Assembly (NCBI GenBank): GCA_035640715.1
Contig: DASQVO010000400.1
Coordinates: 1-6,869, forward strand
Origin: DASQVO01 sp035640715
Lineage (GTDB): Bacteria > Actinomycetota > Actinomycetes > Streptosporangiales > Streptosporangiaceae
Direction of reading: 5' to 3'
Length of the DNA stretch: 6,869 nucleotides
Shown in pieces: positions 5,754-6,869 of the stretch (the stretch's first letter is position 1; every line of letters starts with the position of its first letter). A program made the translations under genes and the position numbers. The notes beneath the pieces are model-generated. The model was not told where the DNA came from and did not search any database. It worked only from the letters and a program-made list of their open reading frames with translations.

Positions 5754-6536
5754 ATGCGGCACGCGTATCGCACGGCGCTGGTTACGGGCGCTTCCAGCGG
5801 TATCGGCGAAAGCTTCGCCAGGCTGCTCGCCGCCGAGCGCTGTGACCTCGTGATCGTGGCGCGCCGGGCCGGGCGGCTGCATGACCTGGCGGCGAGGCTG
5901 CGGGACCAGCACAAGGTGGAAGTGGAAGTGCTGGTGGCCGATCTGGGCTCGCATGAGGGCATCGAGACCGTCGCCGCGCGTCTGTCCGGCGGGGGCACGC
6001 CCGTGGAACTGCTCATCAACAACGCTGGCCGGTCAGCGCGCGGTTCCTTCGCAGAGCAGCCGCCGGAGATGGTGGAAGACCAGATCAGCCTCAACGTGCT
6101 GGCGCTCGCCCGGCTGGCCCGCGCCGCGGTGGGCGGCATGCTGGAGCGCGGCCACGGCGGCATCCTCAACGTCTCTTCGATGGCCGGGTTCACGGCATCT
6201 CCGGGCTCGTCGGTGTACGGGGCGACCAAGGCGTTCGTCACCTCGCTCAGCGAGAACATGCATGCCGAGCTGGCCGGAACGGGCGTGCACGTCACCGCGC
6301 TGTGCCCCGGCTTCACCAGGAGTGAGTTCCACGCAGCCAACAACGTGGAACTCGGCTACCTCCCGAAGCTAGCCTGGCTGGAAGCCGACGATGTCGCGCG
6401 GGCCGGGCTCACCGCGGTGGCCGAGGGCCGGGCACTGGCGGTGCCGGGCGTACAGTACAAGGCGGCGGCCGCTGTCACCAAGGTGACGCCCCGGGCGGCG
6501 CTGCGCCAGATGGCCCGGCTGGTCAGGACAGTCTGA
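5754..6536 (+). CDS. Short-chain dehydrogenase/reductase (classical SDR family)
   Basis: Complete, 260 aa, typical of the classical SDR family: NAD(P)-dependent oxidoreductases acting on carbonyl/alcohol substrates in the cytoplasm. The Rossmann cofactor motif TGASSGIG is at 11-18. VARRAGRL follows the second strand, and Arg37/Arg38 there suggest NADP(H) over NAD(H). NNAG is at 89-92. The catalytic tetrad is visible: Asn114 (SLNVLA), Ser142 (NVSSMAG), Tyr155 and Lys159 (YGATK), with the usual 13-residue Ser-Tyr and 4-residue Tyr-Lys spacing. PGFTRSEF (about 185-192) is the cofactor-contact segment after the sixth strand. The C-terminal part (VTKVTPRAALRQMARLVR) is basic and resembles DltE/YqjQ-like SDRs of COG0300. 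The substrate cannot be deduced. It is placed 12 nt after the 136-aa gene, almost certainly in the same operon; possible roles in acyl-chain metabolism with the upstream hydratase are only inference. Confidence 0.93.
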   Translation: MRHAYRTALVTGASSGIGESFARLLAAERCDLVIVARRAGRLHDLAARLRDQHKVEVEVLVADLGSHEGIETVAARLSGGGTPVELLINNAGRSARGSFAEQPPEMVEDQISLNVLALARLARAAVGGMLERGHGGILNVSSMAGFTASPGSSVYGATKAFVTSLSENMHAELAGTGVHVTALCPGFTRSEFHAANNVELGYLPKLAWLEADDVARAGLTAVAEGRALAVPGVQYKAAAAVTKVTPRAALRQMARLVRTV

Positions 6537-6556
6537 CCTGCACATATTCGGGTTCA

Positions 6557-6587
6557 TTGCAGAAGACGCGGGTTCTCGCCATAGGCT
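6557..6587 (+). promoter_or_regulatory. Candidate promoter for the kinase gene (near-leaderless)
   Basis: TAGGCT (6582-6587) fits the TANNNT -10 pattern and ends 9 nt before the ATG at 6597. TTGCAG (6557-6562) could be a partial -35 (TTG matches) at 19-nt spacing. No good Shine-Dalgarno sequence precedes the ATG, which agrees with a leaderless or very short-leader mRNA. The 60-bp gap after the reductase stop shows no terminator. Confidence 0.4.
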
Positions 6588-6596
6588 GGTGTCACG

Positions 6597-6869
6597 ATGC
6601 CCTCTAAGGACCGGATACCGGACAGGCTCGGACCGTACCGCTTGCTCGAGCGGATCGGCGAGGGTGGCATGGGGGTCGTGTGCCTGGCGCGCGACCATGA
6701 GCGGCGCCTCGTCGCGATAAAGGTCCTGCATTCGCGGGTGGCCGAGGAGCCGACCGCCCGCCGCCGCCTGGCCCGCGAGGTCGAGGCGATGCGCCGGGTC
6801 CGCAGCCCGTTCGTGGCGGAGGTCATCGACGCGGACGTGACCGGCAGGTTCCCTTACATCGTGACCAGG
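6597..6869 (+). CDS. Ser/Thr protein kinase, N-terminal lobe (cut by window edge)
   Basis: Partial: 91 codons, open to the right edge. This is the small lobe of an Hanks-type (eukaryotic-like) Ser/Thr kinase, which phosphorylates proteins using ATP. LGPYRLLERIGEGGMGVV carries the glycine-rich ATP loop (GEGGMGVV, 21-28); VAIK has the ATP-anchoring Lys42; RREVEAM-type helix C gives Glu61 (in LAREVEAMRRV), the expected salt-bridge partner. SPFVAEVIDADVTGRFPYIVTR (70-91) matches the strand 4-5 region up to the hinge. The HRD and DFG motifs, activation loop and any transmembrane or sensor domain lie beyond the edge, so activity, localisation and signal are unknown. Residue 29 is Cys where related bacterial kinases commonly have Tyr or another bulky residue. 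ATG 6597 was chosen because it gives the usual short lead-in (16 residues before RLLERIG) and follows a TANNNT box. It lies 60 bp after the reductase gene, probably with its own promoter. Confidence 0.92.
   Translation, partial: MPSKDRIPDRLGPYRLLERIGEGGMGVVCLARDHERRLVAIKVLHSRVAEEPTARRRLAREVEAMRRVRSPFVAEVIDADVTGRFPYIVTR

Noticed and set aside
1..6869. Rare TTA (Leu) codons as a sign of bldA-type developmental control
   Set aside because: I saw no in-frame TTA in the six real coding regions on reading through them; those noticed straddle codon boundaries.

Overview
The window is very GC-rich, with strong G/C preference at third codon positions, GTG as well as ATG starts, and typical actinobacterial gene content. 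The GlgE maltosyltransferase gene divergent from an 'actinobacterial-type' alpha-glucan phosphorylase gene is the arrangement known from mycobacteria and streptomycetes. I infer a filamentous or otherwise high-GC actinomycete; genus cannot be told from this piece. No mobile element, CRISPR, tRNA or rRNA is visible.

Layout. (1) 1-1148, minus strand: the N-terminal part (382 codons) of GlgE, running off the left edge. (2) 1149-1618: a 470-bp divergent intergenic region without a convincing gene. It holds candidate promoters at both ends and a dense cluster of GC-rich inverted repeats between about 1279 and 1440. (3) 1619-4273, plus: complete GlgP-type alpha-glucan phosphorylase, 884 aa. (4) 4274-4363: a short spacer with a 16-bp imperfect direct repeat, a small hairpin and a good Shine-Dalgarno site. 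(5) 4364-5143, plus: complete crotonase-family enoyl-CoA hydratase, 259 aa. (6) 5144-5330: spacer with a hairpin overlapping the preceding stop codon and a three-unit 8-bp CG tandem repeat. (7) 5331-5741, plus: 136-aa protein of unknown function, followed 12 nt later by (8) 5754-6536, a 260-aa classical short-chain dehydrogenase/reductase; these two look like one operon. (9) 6597-6869, plus: the first 91 residues of a Ser/Thr protein kinase, cut by the right edge.

How they work together. GlgE extends alpha-glucan chains using maltose 1-phosphate, while the phosphorylase shortens alpha-glucans and releases glucose 1-phosphate, so the divergent pair covers building and mobilising of storage or capsular glucan. 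The downstream hydratase and reductase act on acyl-CoA-like and carbonyl substrates respectively; a functional link to glycogen is not shown by the sequence. 

The most useful regulatory pattern is that the three genes that appear to begin transcription units (glgE, glgP and the kinase gene) lack a strong Shine-Dalgarno site but carry a TANNNT -10-like hexamer only 7-9 nt before the start codon. The three inner genes instead have clear purine-rich ribosome-binding sites. This suggests leaderless or near-leaderless transcripts for the first set. I found no clearly novel system; the best candidates for a second look are the structured divergent region, the leaderless pattern and the unrecognised 136-aa protein.
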